From NCBI RefSeq assembly GCF_003268275.1, contig NZ_QLYR01000001.1, forward strand, positions 1-64,000: a stretch of DNA of 64,000 nt. Reading direction: 5' to 3'. Position numbers and translations under genes: made by a program. This DNA is from Hydrogeniiclostridium mannosilyticum (GTDB lineage: Bacteria; Bacillota; Clostridia; Oscillospirales; Acutalibacteraceae). Under the pieces are notes generated by a model. It ran no database searches and had not been told where the DNA came from. It saw nothing but the letters and a program-made list of their open reading frames with translations. The stretch's first letter is position 1, and every line of letters begins with the position of its first letter. Positions 31,611-40,261 of the stretch are shown piece by piece.

Positions 31611-34165
31611 TGAAAAAAACAAACAGAGCCCTTAAAAAAATCGATACCAGCCAGGCGGGCTTCATTCTTGAGCCTCCTGTGCTTCGGGCAAAAAAACAGG
31701 CATGGTTTTCAGCCTTCATATTAGACTTTTTATTGCTGGCGTCAGCGATCTCCGGCACCGTACTGATCTTCTTTTCTGTTTTCCCGCTTGCCGTAGATTT
31801 TTGGGTTTTAGGGGCTATGCTCCTGTTTTTTACCCTCTTTTTTACGGTTGCCTTTGTCTTTCCAAAACCGGGGAATCTACTGGTTCTTTTCTTTGCCGTT
31901 TTATATTGCCTGTGCACCTATCTTCTACGTGCGGAGCTAGCCCAGGGCCTCATTCTCTGTGTAAACCAGGTTATCGAGCGTCTAAACGATTTGTTAGGCA
32001 GCCATTTTCTGCTCTATGTGACCGAGGTTAGCGACTATTCGACTCAACGGCAGCGCTGTACGCTGTTTGTCCTTTTTATGCTTACCGCTTTTTTATGCCT
32101 GCTGGCCTGGGTAGTAATCCGAAAAAAGAGCACGCTGCCGGCCTTTCTTCTAACTTTTCCGCTGCCGCTAATACTGCTCAACTTCACCCCTTACCCGCTT
32201 ATTTTCTTGTTATTTCTGATATTTTGGCTGGTCCTGTTTATTGGCGCCCTTGGTGATAAAAAAGCAAAGGACCGTCTTAAGAAAGAAATAAGCGTCCATT
32301 ATCTTGAATCCGGGCATCGCTCAGTAAGAAGCCGGTTGCTATGGCTCCCCCTGCTGATATGCCTTACAGCAGCCCTTTCCCTGTTTTTCTTCCGTTATGA
32401 ACCGCGGCAGCCACAAATTCTAAACCATTGGCGGACGCAGGTTACAGAAGCCGTCCAAACCCTATGGACTGGGGGCGCTTCTATCACGCCCTATGGAGCT
32501 ACATTGGACCGGGCGGATCTGACGCAGGGAGGACACATCAGCTTCAGCGGAGAAACCGCCCTGCGTGTCAAGGCCACAAGCCCGGCCCCAATGTATCTGA
32601 AAGGATTTACCGGCTCCGTTTATACCGGCTTTTCTTGGGAGCCGCTGCCGGATTCCTCCTTTTCCGAAATAAGCGCCGCCGTACCCGATTCATCACTCCT
32701 GAATCTGTCCGCCCAATTAGATACGGCGATCCTTCAGCGCCACAATACACAGTTTATACAGCGGACCTCCTACCAGGAATTAAGCTTGCAAAATATCCGT
32801 ACCAACCAAAAAACAATCTACTTCCCTTATTTTCTCTCAACTACGCCGCAGAACTTGCCGCAGGGACAATTTGTAAGCGACCATTTCATCCGTTCTCCTT
32901 TGCCGCTGGGCTCCGCCACCTATCGGCTGGAGGCCCTTTCTCTCGGCCTGAATCGGAAAAGCCGGGATATGAGCGCCGCTTTTTTTCTGGAGAACGGCAG
33001 GTGGGAAACGGAAAATTACTTTCAAAACACACAGGTTATTTCCCTTAATTCTACGGAGGCATTGGAACACTTTTACTGCGCCCCTGTTTCAGATACGCTT
33101 CTCCTTCAGCTCGACGGTGAGGCCCGGGCGCTTATGGAGCTGGAAACCGCCTATTCTCGCTTTGCATATGAGCATTACACCACTCTGCCGGACAATCTTA
33201 AAAATAAGCTGCGCAGCTATTTGCAGACACATTTCATGCAATTTGTACCAGACGCATCTGGAAATGTCAACCTTTCCCTGGACGCTATTGTAACCGCCAT
33301 TCAGACAATGGTACAGACCAGCGCTGCCTATACCTTGTCTCCGGGAACCCCACCGGACGGCCGGGATTTTGTGGATTATTTTTTATTTGAGAACCGTCAG
33401 GGGTACTGCGTCCACTTTGCCAGCGCCGCTGTTGCCCTATTGCGCGCTTATGGGATTCCCGCCCGGTATGCCGAAGGCTATATTATAACAAATGAAGAAA
33501 TACAGCAGGCCCAGCCGGATGGTTGGATGAATATCCCGGACTCCAAAGCACATGCCTGGGCTGAATACTATCTTCCGGGTACCGGCTGGGTTCCTCTGGA
33601 GGCCACACCGGGCTATACCACGGCCCCCGGCAATACGGGTGTCGTCCAGAGCCCTGCTCCTTCCTCTGTTACCTCAGAGCCCGCCCCCTCCTCCGCCTCT
33701 ATGGAATCCTCCCCGGCAGCCTCGGTCTCCTCCCTACCTGCCACAGACAGTTTTTCGCCTACCGCTCAGGAGGTCTCCACACCTACTGCGGCAGAGGGAG
33801 CCAAGCCCGCCGACTTTCTCCCCATTGTCATTTTTCTTCTGATCCTCCTGATCCCGCTGTCGTTGATTTTTATCCGGCATTTTATTGCCGTCAGACGGTT
33901 CCAACAGCTCTTACAAGCCGAGGATACCAATAAATCCCTGCTGAAAATGCACCAAAAGCTGGTCGGATTACTATCCTATGCCGGCCTAAGGGAGCCAGAT
34001 TTTACACAAGAGCTTGCGCAAAAAGCGCGCTACAGCGCCCACAAAATAACACCGGAGGAACAGAAAGTACTCTATGACTTTTACCAAAAAACAGCCCGCG
34101 AATATGAGCAAACATTGCCCGCATGGAAAAAGCTTCTCTTCCGATATTGGCATCATTACCGGTAA
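31607..34165 (+). CDS. transglutaminase-like membrane protein (TgpA type)
   Basis: The 852-residue protein starts with a membrane domain of about six segments (residues 30-290). An extracytoplasmic domain follows, with the transglutaminase triad in GYCVHFASAAVALLRAYGIP (Cys), SKAHAWAEYYL (His) and PLEATPG (Glu in place of the Asp usual after it). Then come a Ser/Pro/Ala-rich linker near residues 680-740, one more membrane segment and a cytoplasmic C-terminus ending in DUF4129-like text. The ATG overlaps the DUF58 stop. It is probably a cell-surface peptidase or cross-linking enzyme. Confidence 0.9.
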   Translation: MMKKTNRALKKIDTSQAGFILEPPVLRAKKQAWFSAFILDFLLLASAISGTVLIFFSVFPLAVDFWVLGAMLLFFTLFFTVAFVFPKPGNLLVLFFAVLYCLCTYLLRAELAQGLILCVNQVIERLNDLLGSHFLLYVTEVSDYSTQRQRCTLFVLFMLTAFLCLLAWVVIRKKSTLPAFLLTFPLPLILLNFTPYPLIFLLFLIFWLVLFIGALGDKKAKDRLKKEISVHYLESGHRSVRSRLLWLPLLICLTAALSLFFFRYEPRQPQILNHWRTQVTEAVQTLWTGGASITPYGATLDRADLTQGGHISFSGETALRVKATSPAPMYLKGFTGSVYTGFSWEPLPDSSFSEISAAVPDSSLLNLSAQLDTAILQRHNTQFIQRTSYQELSLQNIRTNQKTIYFPYFLSTTPQNLPQGQFVSDHFIRSPLPLGSATYRLEALSLGLNRKSRDMSAAFFLENGRWETENYFQNTQVISLNSTEALEHFYCAPVSDTLLLQLDGEARALMELETAYSRFAYEHYTTLPDNLKNKLRSYLQTHFMQFVPDASGNVNLSLDAIVTAIQTMVQTSAAYTLSPGTPPDGRDFVDYFLFENRQGYCVHFASAAVALLRAYGIPARYAEGYIITNEEIQQAQPDGWMNIPDSKAHAWAEYYLPGTGWVPLEATPGYTTAPGNTGVVQSPAPSSVTSEPAPSSASMESSPAASVSSLPATDSFSPTAQEVSTPTAAEGAKPADFLPIVIFLLILLIPLSLIFIRHFIAVRRFQQLLQAEDTNKSLLKMHQKLVGLLSYAGLREPDFTQELAQKARYSAHKITPEEQKVLYDFYQKTAREYEQTLPAWKKLLFRYWHHYR

Positions 34166-34180
34166 TCGAAGCCCGAATAG

Positions 34181-34209
34181 TTGACAGTGAAAAAAATCGG
34201 CAGTATGAT
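34181..34209 (+). promoter_or_regulatory. promoter of the GNAT-manA pair
   Basis: Consensus -35 TTGACA (34181-34186), 17-bp spacer, -10 TATGAT (34204-34209). Confidence 0.75.
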
Positions 34210-34271
34210 AGCTAGGGCTCTTTTTCTATATCGGGCTGGAATAACCGTTGTATCAAGGAGGTAATAAGAAG

Positions 34272-34781
34272 ATGGCGGAGGTTATACTGCGGGCATATGA
34301 GCGTCGGGATGCCGCTGGCGCCGTAAAAATATGGAATGATATTACTAGAACCGGCAACGCTTTTCCCGGGGAGATTGAATATACAGCTGAAAGCATTAAC
34401 TCCTTGTTTCAGGAACAAACACGGACCGTATGCGCCCTCCTAGATGAACAGGTTGCCGGCTTCTATATCCTACACCCCAACAATATTGGACGCTGCGCTC
34501 ACATCGCCAACGCCTCCTATGGGGTAAGCCATGCTGTGCGCGGCCACGGTATTGGCCGCAGGCTGGTTTTGCATTCCCTAACTACAGCCCGGGAATGCGG
34601 TTTTCGCGGGCTGCAATTCAATGCGGTTGTTGCCTCAAATACCCGCGCTGTGACACTTTATGAAAGCTGCGGCTTTCAGCGGATTGGCAAAATCCCAGGC
34701 GGTTACCATACAAAATCCGGCGGCTATGAAGATATCTACATCTATTTTTATAATCTTGTCAATGAAAATCAAAATGAATAA
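34272..34781 (+). CDS. GNAT-family N-acetyltransferase
   Basis: The 169-residue protein has the acetyl-CoA loop AVRGHGIGRRLV near residue 90 and the conserved ASNTRAVTLYESCGFQRIG, characteristic of the RimI/phosphinothricin-like GNAT group. The ATG at 34272 follows CAAGGAGGTAATAAG. It lies 16 bp before manA. The substrate cannot be told. Confidence 0.9.
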   Translation: MAEVILRAYERRDAAGAVKIWNDITRTGNAFPGEIEYTAESINSLFQEQTRTVCALLDEQVAGFYILHPNNIGRCAHIANASYGVSHAVRGHGIGRRLVLHSLTTARECGFRGLQFNAVVASNTRAVTLYESCGFQRIGKIPGGYHTKSGGYEDIYIYFYNLVNENQNE

Positions 34782-34797
34782 TAGGAGGAAGCATATC

Positions 34798-35760
34798 ATG
34801 GAACCACTTCGCCTAAATTCACCCCTTAAAGATTATATCTGGGGTGGGACGCGGCTAAAAACAGAATTTGGAAAAAGCACCAGACTGGAAAGGGTTGCGG
34901 AAAGCTGGGAACTCTCTTGCCACAAGGACGGTCCCAGTTTGATTGAGAACGGTGATTTTGCGGGTAAAACCCTACCGGAATATATCAAGATACAGGGAAA
35001 AAGCGTCCTGGGCACAAATTGTGAAAAGTTTGACTATTTCCCCATTTTAATTAAATTGATCGATGCCCAGGATAATCTGTCTGTTCAGGTACACCCGGAC
35101 AATAACTACGCTTTACGTGTTGAGGGAGAGTACGGCAAAACGGAAATGTGGTATATCGTCGACTGTGCGGAAGGTGCTTCACTGATTTACGGCTTCGACC
35201 ATGAAATTTCCGCGGAAGAGTTTGCACGGAGGATTCAGGACAACACTCTCTTGAATGTCTGCAATATTGTCCCCGTCAAAAAAGGCGACGTATTTTTTAT
35301 AGAGGCAGGGACGCTTCATGCGATTGGAAAAGGTATTCTCATAGCCGAAATCCAGCAAAATTCCAACACTACTTACCGCGTTTACGATTATGGACGTGTG
35401 GGCGCAGACGGAAACCCCCGGCAGCTTCACATTGAAAAAGCAAAAGAGGTTACAAAACGCCTTCCCCCTACCAGGGATTGCCGCCCGTTAGGCCCCTCTG
35501 AGCAGCGGGACGGCTATATTTACACACTGCTGAACCAGTGCGAATATTTTACGGTGGAGCACTACGAAATCAGCCAAAGCGCTTCTCTAAATGCAACGCC
35601 GGAATCCTTTCATGCCGTTCTTGCCATCGACGGCAGTGGAACGTTATGCTACGGCGGCCGTTCCTATCCCCTTCAAAAGGGAGACAGCTATTTCATTCCC
35701 GCTGGCATCGGCAGTTATTCTCTTAAAGGAAAAATAGACTGCATAATCAGCCGGGTCTAA
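34798..35760 (+). CDS. manA: mannose-6-phosphate isomerase, class I
   Basis: The 320-residue protein interconverts mannose 6-phosphate and fructose 6-phosphate. The zinc ligands lie in VQVHPDNNYA and GKTEMWYIVD, the catalytic region in IEAGTLHAIGKGILIAEIQQ, and the C-terminal cupin ends with KGDSYFIPAG. The length is that of the short Firmicute enzymes. The ATG at 34798 has AGGAGGAAGC upstream. Second gene after the GNAT enzyme, ended by a strong terminator. Confidence 0.94.
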   Translation: MEPLRLNSPLKDYIWGGTRLKTEFGKSTRLERVAESWELSCHKDGPSLIENGDFAGKTLPEYIKIQGKSVLGTNCEKFDYFPILIKLIDAQDNLSVQVHPDNNYALRVEGEYGKTEMWYIVDCAEGASLIYGFDHEISAEEFARRIQDNTLLNVCNIVPVKKGDVFFIEAGTLHAIGKGILIAEIQQNSNTTYRVYDYGRVGADGNPRQLHIEKAKEVTKRLPPTRDCRPLGPSEQRDGYIYTLLNQCEYFTVEHYEISQSASLNATPESFHAVLAIDGSGTLCYGGRSYPLQKGDSYFIPAGIGSYSLKGKIDCIISRV

Positions 35761-35766
35761 ACCCTT

Positions 35767-35821
35767 CAGATAAAAGCAGCGCTCTGGTCTCTTTATGAGA
35801 CAGAGCGCTGCTTTTTATCTG
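35767..35821. terminator. strong bidirectional terminator between manA and folT
   Basis: A stem of more than 20 bp with one mismatch (CAGATAAAAGCAGCGCTCTG and its complement) around a short loop, with Ts at the end. It serves both convergent genes. Confidence 0.9.
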
Positions 35822-35837
35822 AAGTATATGCTATTCA

Positions 35838-36368
35838 TCATCCCGCTGCTCGGGGAAAAAGATACTTTTCAAGCCCCTGAAGCCTACCGGCAAGTAAACG
35901 AATGACTACAATCTGGAACGGCGCCATCATAACGGATTTAACAATCCGCGTCGGTAATAACGCTAAATAGGCTTTCCCTGTGGTCATCTGAATCCAAATA
36001 GTGTTCACAAATAGATTTAAGACAACCGCAATAATTCCCACTGCACAGGCTACCCGCCAAACTGTTACCACTCTGCGGTGCAAAAAAAGGCCGTAGACTA
36101 AGCCCGTCAGAAATGCTGTTACAGTGTAGCCAGGGAAATACGCGCCTACCGGGAAAAGGATTGCCCCCATAAAATCACCCAGGCCCGCAACCAGCGCCGC
36201 AGGCACCGGTCCAAACAAAATACCTGTAGCCGATATGGGAATAAAGGCAAAGGTGACCCGAATGATTGGCAACTGGATGGAGAAAAACCGGGAAAGGATA
36301 ATCTCCATTGCCAGCAGCAGGGCGAGAATTGCGAGGTTGCGGGGTTGCAATTTAGACTGTTTCGACAT
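35838..36368 (-). CDS. folT: folate-specific ECF transporter S component
   Basis: The 176-residue integral membrane protein has about five or six hydrophobic segments, including ALLLAMEIILSRFFSIQLPI, which carries the ECF S-component start, and GLGDFMGAILFPVGAYFPGY. It binds folate outside and works with the shared EcfAA'T module, not in this window. The ATG at 36368 follows AAGGAGG. A THF riboswitch lies 42 nt upstream, which supports the folate assignment. Confidence 0.9.
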   Translation of the reverse strand: MSKQSKLQPRNLAILALLLAMEIILSRFFSIQLPIIRVTFAFIPISATGILFGPVPAALVAGLGDFMGAILFPVGAYFPGYTVTAFLTGLVYGLFLHRRVVTVWRVACAVGIIAVVLNLFVNTIWIQMTTGKAYLALLPTRIVKSVMMAPFQIVVIRLLAGRLQGLEKYLFPRAAG

Positions 36369-36409
36369 AAAAAAGACCTCCTTATCTTGCCACATTAAGA
36401 AGGCTGTGG

Positions 36410-36509
36410 CAGCGGACGCGAGGCCGAACCGCAAATTCAATCCTGAATTTTTCGTCCGCCGGCAACTTCCCATCCGGCAGCACTTAACGCTCGGCCTCTA
36501 CTCTGACGC
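36410..36509 (-). promoter_or_regulatory. tetrahydrofolate (THF) riboswitch
   Basis: Read on the minus strand it has the class landmarks in order: AGAGTAGA, GCGTTAAGTG, GGATGGGA, GTTGCC, CGAAAA and a closing GCGTCCGC, with the long-range stem GAGGCCGA/TCGGCCTC. It sits directly upstream of folT. A following hairpin (GCCACA/TGTGGC) and the CCTTCTTA segment that can pair with the folT RBS suggest control of translation. Confidence 0.9.
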
Positions 36510-36514
36510 CTTTT

Positions 36515-36543
36515 ATTATAGCAAATTAGGAAAGCCTTGTATA
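36515..36543 (-). promoter_or_regulatory. promoter of the THF riboswitch-folT unit
   Basis: -35 TATACA (36538-36543), 17-bp spacer, -10 TATAAT (36515-36520), a few bases ahead of the riboswitch. Confidence 0.6.
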
Positions 36544-36572
36544 GGGGAACATACCAATCCTATAAAAAACAT

Positions 36573-37922
36573 TTAGCCTGCAGGCTCCAGCAGGATTTTT
36601 TTCTCATATATAAACCAGGTGATTATCAACGGTATTGCTGCGGCTGCCCAGGCTATTGGGGTGGCAAAGCACACACCGGCGTAGCCAATCAGCGGCGCCA
36701 TCAGCGCAACCGCAACGCGTATAACCAGCTCTGCAACCCCACCCATCAAGGGCATAAACGACCGGCCAACGCCTTGCAGGGCATTGCGGTACACAAACAG
36801 CAGCCCAAGGAATACCAGAAAAATAATGACAATATAAAGATATTGCTGAGCAGCATTGAGCGCTATACCGATGGTCTGATCATCTGTACCGGTAATAAAC
36901 AGGCGCACCAGAGGCTCCCAGAAAAAGAAAGCAATCAGCATGCCAAGGGCCGTCGCCGCCAGGGTAAGCCATACGCATTTGCGCACGCCCTCCTTCAGGC
37001 GGTCTATTTTTCCGGCCCCATAATTCTGCCCGGCATAGGTTGCTATTGTCACGCCCATTGTTGCCAGCGGCTGTTCTATCAACTGTTCCACCTTGGCCGC
37101 CGCAGAAAAGCCCGCAACCATGACAGAGCCAAACCGGTTAATCGCTCCCTGCAGTACAATAACGCCCACCGCCGTAATTGAAAACTGAAAGGCCATTGGC
37201 GATCCAATTCTCATCAGCAACCCACAGGTGGAAGCCCGAATTTTCCAATCCTTCCGCTGGAATTTCAATACGGGAAACTTTTTAGCCGTATAAAATAGGC
37301 ATAAAAAACCGGAAACTGCTTGGGAAATAATGGTGGCCCAGGCAGCGCCTGCAACGCCCATATAAAAATAGCGTATAAAAACAATATCGAGCACGACATT
37401 CAGAACAGAGGCCACGATCAAAAAATAAAGCGGTGTTTTGCTGTCCCCTAAAGCGCGCAGAACGCCGGAAATCATGTTATAAAACACAGAGGCTGAAATC
37501 CCATAAAAAATAACCACCACATAATCGTAGGTAAACTGGATCGTGTCCTCCGGCGTATTCATCAGCTCCAGTAGCGGCCAGGTGGCCGCTACGCTGATTA
37601 CTGTCAAAACTACAGAAATGAGAATACACAGCACCGTAGACATCGCCACGGAATGCCGTAGCTCGTCCTCATCCCCTGCCCCAAACCGCTGGGCAATCAC
37701 CACTGAAAAACCTCCGGTAAGCCCCGTACAAAAGCCCAATATCAAAAAGATGATGGAACCCGATATACCTACAGCCGCCAATGCCTGCATTCCCAGATAT
37801 TGGCCGACGATGATAGAATCCACCATATTATAAAATTGCTGAAAAACATTGCCTATCAGCAACGGCACAGAAAATGCCAGCATTAGCTTTACAGGGCTTC
37901 CCTGCGTTAAATCCCTGGTCAA
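36573..37922 (-). CDS. MATE-family multidrug/sodium antiporter
   Basis: The 449-residue protein has about 12 membrane segments and the typical N-terminus MTRDLTQGSPVKLMLAFSVP followed by GNVFQQFYNMVDSIIVG. It exports drugs or metabolites using a sodium or proton gradient. The start is TTG, supported by GGAGG 10 nt upstream and by the family's usual first residues. It is transcribed toward the riboswitch-folT unit. Confidence 0.93.
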   Translation of the reverse strand: MTRDLTQGSPVKLMLAFSVPLLIGNVFQQFYNMVDSIIVGQYLGMQALAAVGISGSIIFLILGFCTGLTGGFSVVIAQRFGAGDEDELRHSVAMSTVLCILISVVLTVISVAATWPLLELMNTPEDTIQFTYDYVVVIFYGISASVFYNMISGVLRALGDSKTPLYFLIVASVLNVVLDIVFIRYFYMGVAGAAWATIISQAVSGFLCLFYTAKKFPVLKFQRKDWKIRASTCGLLMRIGSPMAFQFSITAVGVIVLQGAINRFGSVMVAGFSAAAKVEQLIEQPLATMGVTIATYAGQNYGAGKIDRLKEGVRKCVWLTLAATALGMLIAFFFWEPLVRLFITGTDDQTIGIALNAAQQYLYIVIIFLVFLGLLFVYRNALQGVGRSFMPLMGGVAELVIRVAVALMAPLIGYAGVCFATPIAWAAAAIPLIITWFIYEKKILLEPAG

Positions 37923-38266
37923 ATGATCTATTCCTCCTTATGGCCGGTCCGGCGGACACCTTTTAAATTTAAATCTCAGCTACAGCGATTAATTATAGCA
38001 TCCTTTTCCGCCTGAAATCTACTAGAAGGAACAGAAAAAATCCAAGTTTGCGCTCAAGAATTATTAGTCAATAAAACAAATTGTTTTATGAAAAATTCAA
38101 TTCCCACTGTCCCTTTTGATAACGCCTTCATAGAATATTATATAAGCACAAACGCCGGAACGGCCCCTTATTTTTCTGTAACACAATTTAGACAGCTCCA
38201 TAAAATGGAATGAGAACTTTGGAAGGTCGCCAGCGTTTTCAATTGAGAAAGCTAGGAGGTTTCGTT
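37923..38266. other. intergenic region between MATE and the cysteine-rich gene
   Basis: A promoter for the + strand gene lies at 38116-38144: -35 TTGATA, 17-bp spacer, -10 TATATA. The short symmetric GTCCGCCGGAC lies near 37950. On the minus strand a TATAAT near 37991 may belong to the MATE gene, with no clear -35. No gene is seen. Confidence 0.5.
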
Positions 38267-39082
38267 ATGGACGAAAATAACTTTGGTTCAGCAACAGAGT
38301 CGCCAAACTGCTTTAAAGAGGCTGTTTGTATCGACGCTATGCGGGTGTACGACTCTTGTGGAGACAAGAGCTGCCTGGAGGACCTGCGCGTCTACTTCAC
38401 CCCTGATAAGCACGAGCTCATTGAGCAGGCAGCCAACGTCCGCCTGCGCAGTGTCGACGTCATCACCGTTTACCTAGATCTTGAGCCCGTTCCCTTCAAC
38501 AAGGGCTTCTACTCTGTCGACATGACATTTTTCTTTGATGTCTGTCTGGATCTCTTCTGTGCACCGGCATCCGGCCCCGTCATTGTCAGCGGTATTTCCA
38601 TCTTCAATAAAAAGGTGGTTCTGTACGGCAGCGAGGGCAACGTAAAAATGTTCAATTCCGACAACAGTTTTGACGAAATTGACGCGTCTTATTGCGGCAG
38701 GGTTCTGCCCAAAGCGACCGTACAGGTGGCAGAACCGATCGGCCTCTCCGCACGCATCTGCGACGCCCCGCCCTGCGGCGAATGCTGCTGCCGCATTCCC
38801 GAATGCATCTGCAGACGGTACGGCGGCGAATTTGAAACCTGCCGCGGCCGTTCAGTGTACGTCACCCTCGGCCTATTCACCATTGTACAGATTGTACGCA
38901 ACGTTCAGATGCTGATTCCCGCTTATGACTTCTGTATTCCGGAGAAGGAGTGCACTACGACCTCGGATAACCCCTGCGAGATGTTCCGCCGGATCGAATT
39001 CCCAACCGATGAATTTTTCCCGCCCAAGGTCGGGGACTGCGGCTGCGAAAACAACATCCATAAGCAAAACTGCGGCAAATAA
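38267..39082 (+). CDS. cysteine-rich hypothetical protein, 271 residues, possibly spore- or surface-associated
   Basis: The protein contains 21 cysteines, many clustered (CGECCCRIPECIC near residue 170), and has no signal peptide. It starts with ATESPNCFKEAVCIDAMRVY, which I recall as widely conserved in Clostridia but without an assigned role. Codon choice is unusually regular (many GTC/CTG/ATC/TTC), which suggests high expression. The RBS is AGGAGG, with its own promoter (38116-38144) and terminator, so it is monocistronic. Cysteine-rich coat or exosporium proteins are one analogy; this is inference. Confidence 0.75.
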   Translation: MDENNFGSATESPNCFKEAVCIDAMRVYDSCGDKSCLEDLRVYFTPDKHELIEQAANVRLRSVDVITVYLDLEPVPFNKGFYSVDMTFFFDVCLDLFCAPASGPVIVSGISIFNKKVVLYGSEGNVKMFNSDNSFDEIDASYCGRVLPKATVQVAEPIGLSARICDAPPCGECCCRIPECICRRYGGEFETCRGRSVYVTLGLFTIVQIVRNVQMLIPAYDFCIPEKECTTTSDNPCEMFRRIEFPTDEFFPPKVGDCGCENNIHKQNCGK

Positions 39083-39090
39083 TGCCCTGC

Positions 39091-39128
39091 AAAAAAAGGA
39101 ACCCTGCTTTAAAACAGGGTTCCTTTTT
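39091..39128. terminator. bidirectional terminator between the cysteine-rich gene and pfkA
   Basis: GGAACCCTG (39098-39106) pairs with CAGGGTTCC (39115-39123), with A and T runs on either side. Confidence 0.88.
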
Positions 39129-39167
39129 ACTATCTTGAAGGAGAAACCGAACCGGCATATTGTTTCA

Positions 39168-40136
39168 TTAAATGGAAATTTTAAGGGCGATTTCGTAAAG
39201 CTTTTTATTAAATGTCCGCTCCATTGCCAAGGCCTCGGTAATGTCTAGATCCGTAATTTTTCCATCCCGCATAACGACAACACGGTTTTGCTTTCCCTCG
39301 GCCAGCAGAGTCACCGCACGGTATCCCATTTCACTGGCTACCACACGGTCACGCCGGGTCGGGGAACCGCCGCGCTGCACATGGCCCAGCACTGTAGCGC
39401 GGGTTTCAATACCCGTTCTGGCTTCAATATCCTTTGCCAGCCTATCCACTCCGCCGACGCCTTCCGCCACGACAATGATAAAATGTTTTTTCCCCGTTTT
39501 TTTCGTAAAGCGCATACGTTCAACGACATCCTTATCGAGGTCAAACGGAACCTCTGGCACCAGGATTGTCGTTGCACCGACAGCTATGCCCGTCTGCAAG
39601 GCCAAATCGCCGCATCTACGCCCCATCACCTCAACCACGCTGCACCGGCTATGGGACTCCATGGTGTCGCGCAGGCGGTCTACCATGTCAATCGCCGTGT
39701 TCATCGCCGTATCAAAACCAATCGTATACTCACTGCTGGCAATATCATTATCAATGGTACCCGGAATTCCCACACAGGGAATCCCTTCGCTGGTCAGGTC
39801 ACGGGCGCCACGGAAAGAACCGTCGCCGCCAATAACGACAATTCCGTCAATACCCATCTTGCGGGCCATTTCCGCCGCCTGCCTGACGCCCTCCGGGGAA
39901 TTAAATTTGGGGCTACGCGCCGTATAAAGCATGGTACCGCCGCGGTGAATAATATCCGAAACACTGCGGAGATCCATCTCAAACAGGTCCCCCTCCAATA
40001 ACCCATTATATCCCTGCCGGATTCCCAGCACACGCATGCCGGAGGTCAAGCCCGTTCTGGCTACGGCACGAATAGCGGCATTCATTCCCGGCGCATCGCC
40101 GCCGCTTGTTAAAACCGCAATTGTCTTTTTGCTCAT
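39168..40136 (-). CDS. pfkA: ATP-dependent 6-phosphofructokinase
   Basis: The 322-residue protein is the canonical bacterial tetramer subunit: LTSGGDAPGMNAAIRA, GGDGS (103-107) with the ATP-type Gly, PGTIDND (125-131) with catalytic Asp, and MGRRCGDLAL. It commits fructose 6-phosphate to glycolysis. It lies downstream of dnaE by 125 bp on the same strand, the usual Firmicute dnaE-pfkA order. It differs from the enzyme at 14020-15096 exactly at the donor-site residues. Confidence 0.97.
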   Translation of the reverse strand: MSKKTIAVLTSGGDAPGMNAAIRAVARTGLTSGMRVLGIRQGYNGLLEGDLFEMDLRSVSDIIHRGGTMLYTARSPKFNSPEGVRQAAEMARKMGIDGIVVIGGDGSFRGARDLTSEGIPCVGIPGTIDNDIASSEYTIGFDTAMNTAIDMVDRLRDTMESHSRCSVVEVMGRRCGDLALQTGIAVGATTILVPEVPFDLDKDVVERMRFTKKTGKKHFIIVVAEGVGGVDRLAKDIEARTGIETRATVLGHVQRGGSPTRRDRVVASEMGYRAVTLLAEGKQNRVVVMRDGKITDLDITEALAMERTFNKKLYEIALKISI

Positions 40137-40261
40137 CTTACAGCCTCCTATTACTCAGCCCTAGACTGTCTCTACAATTCATAATTCTTCATAATCATTA
40201 TATCGGTACTTCCGGTATTTATCAACCTAAAAACTATGGATGTTAGTTTCTTGGATATGGA

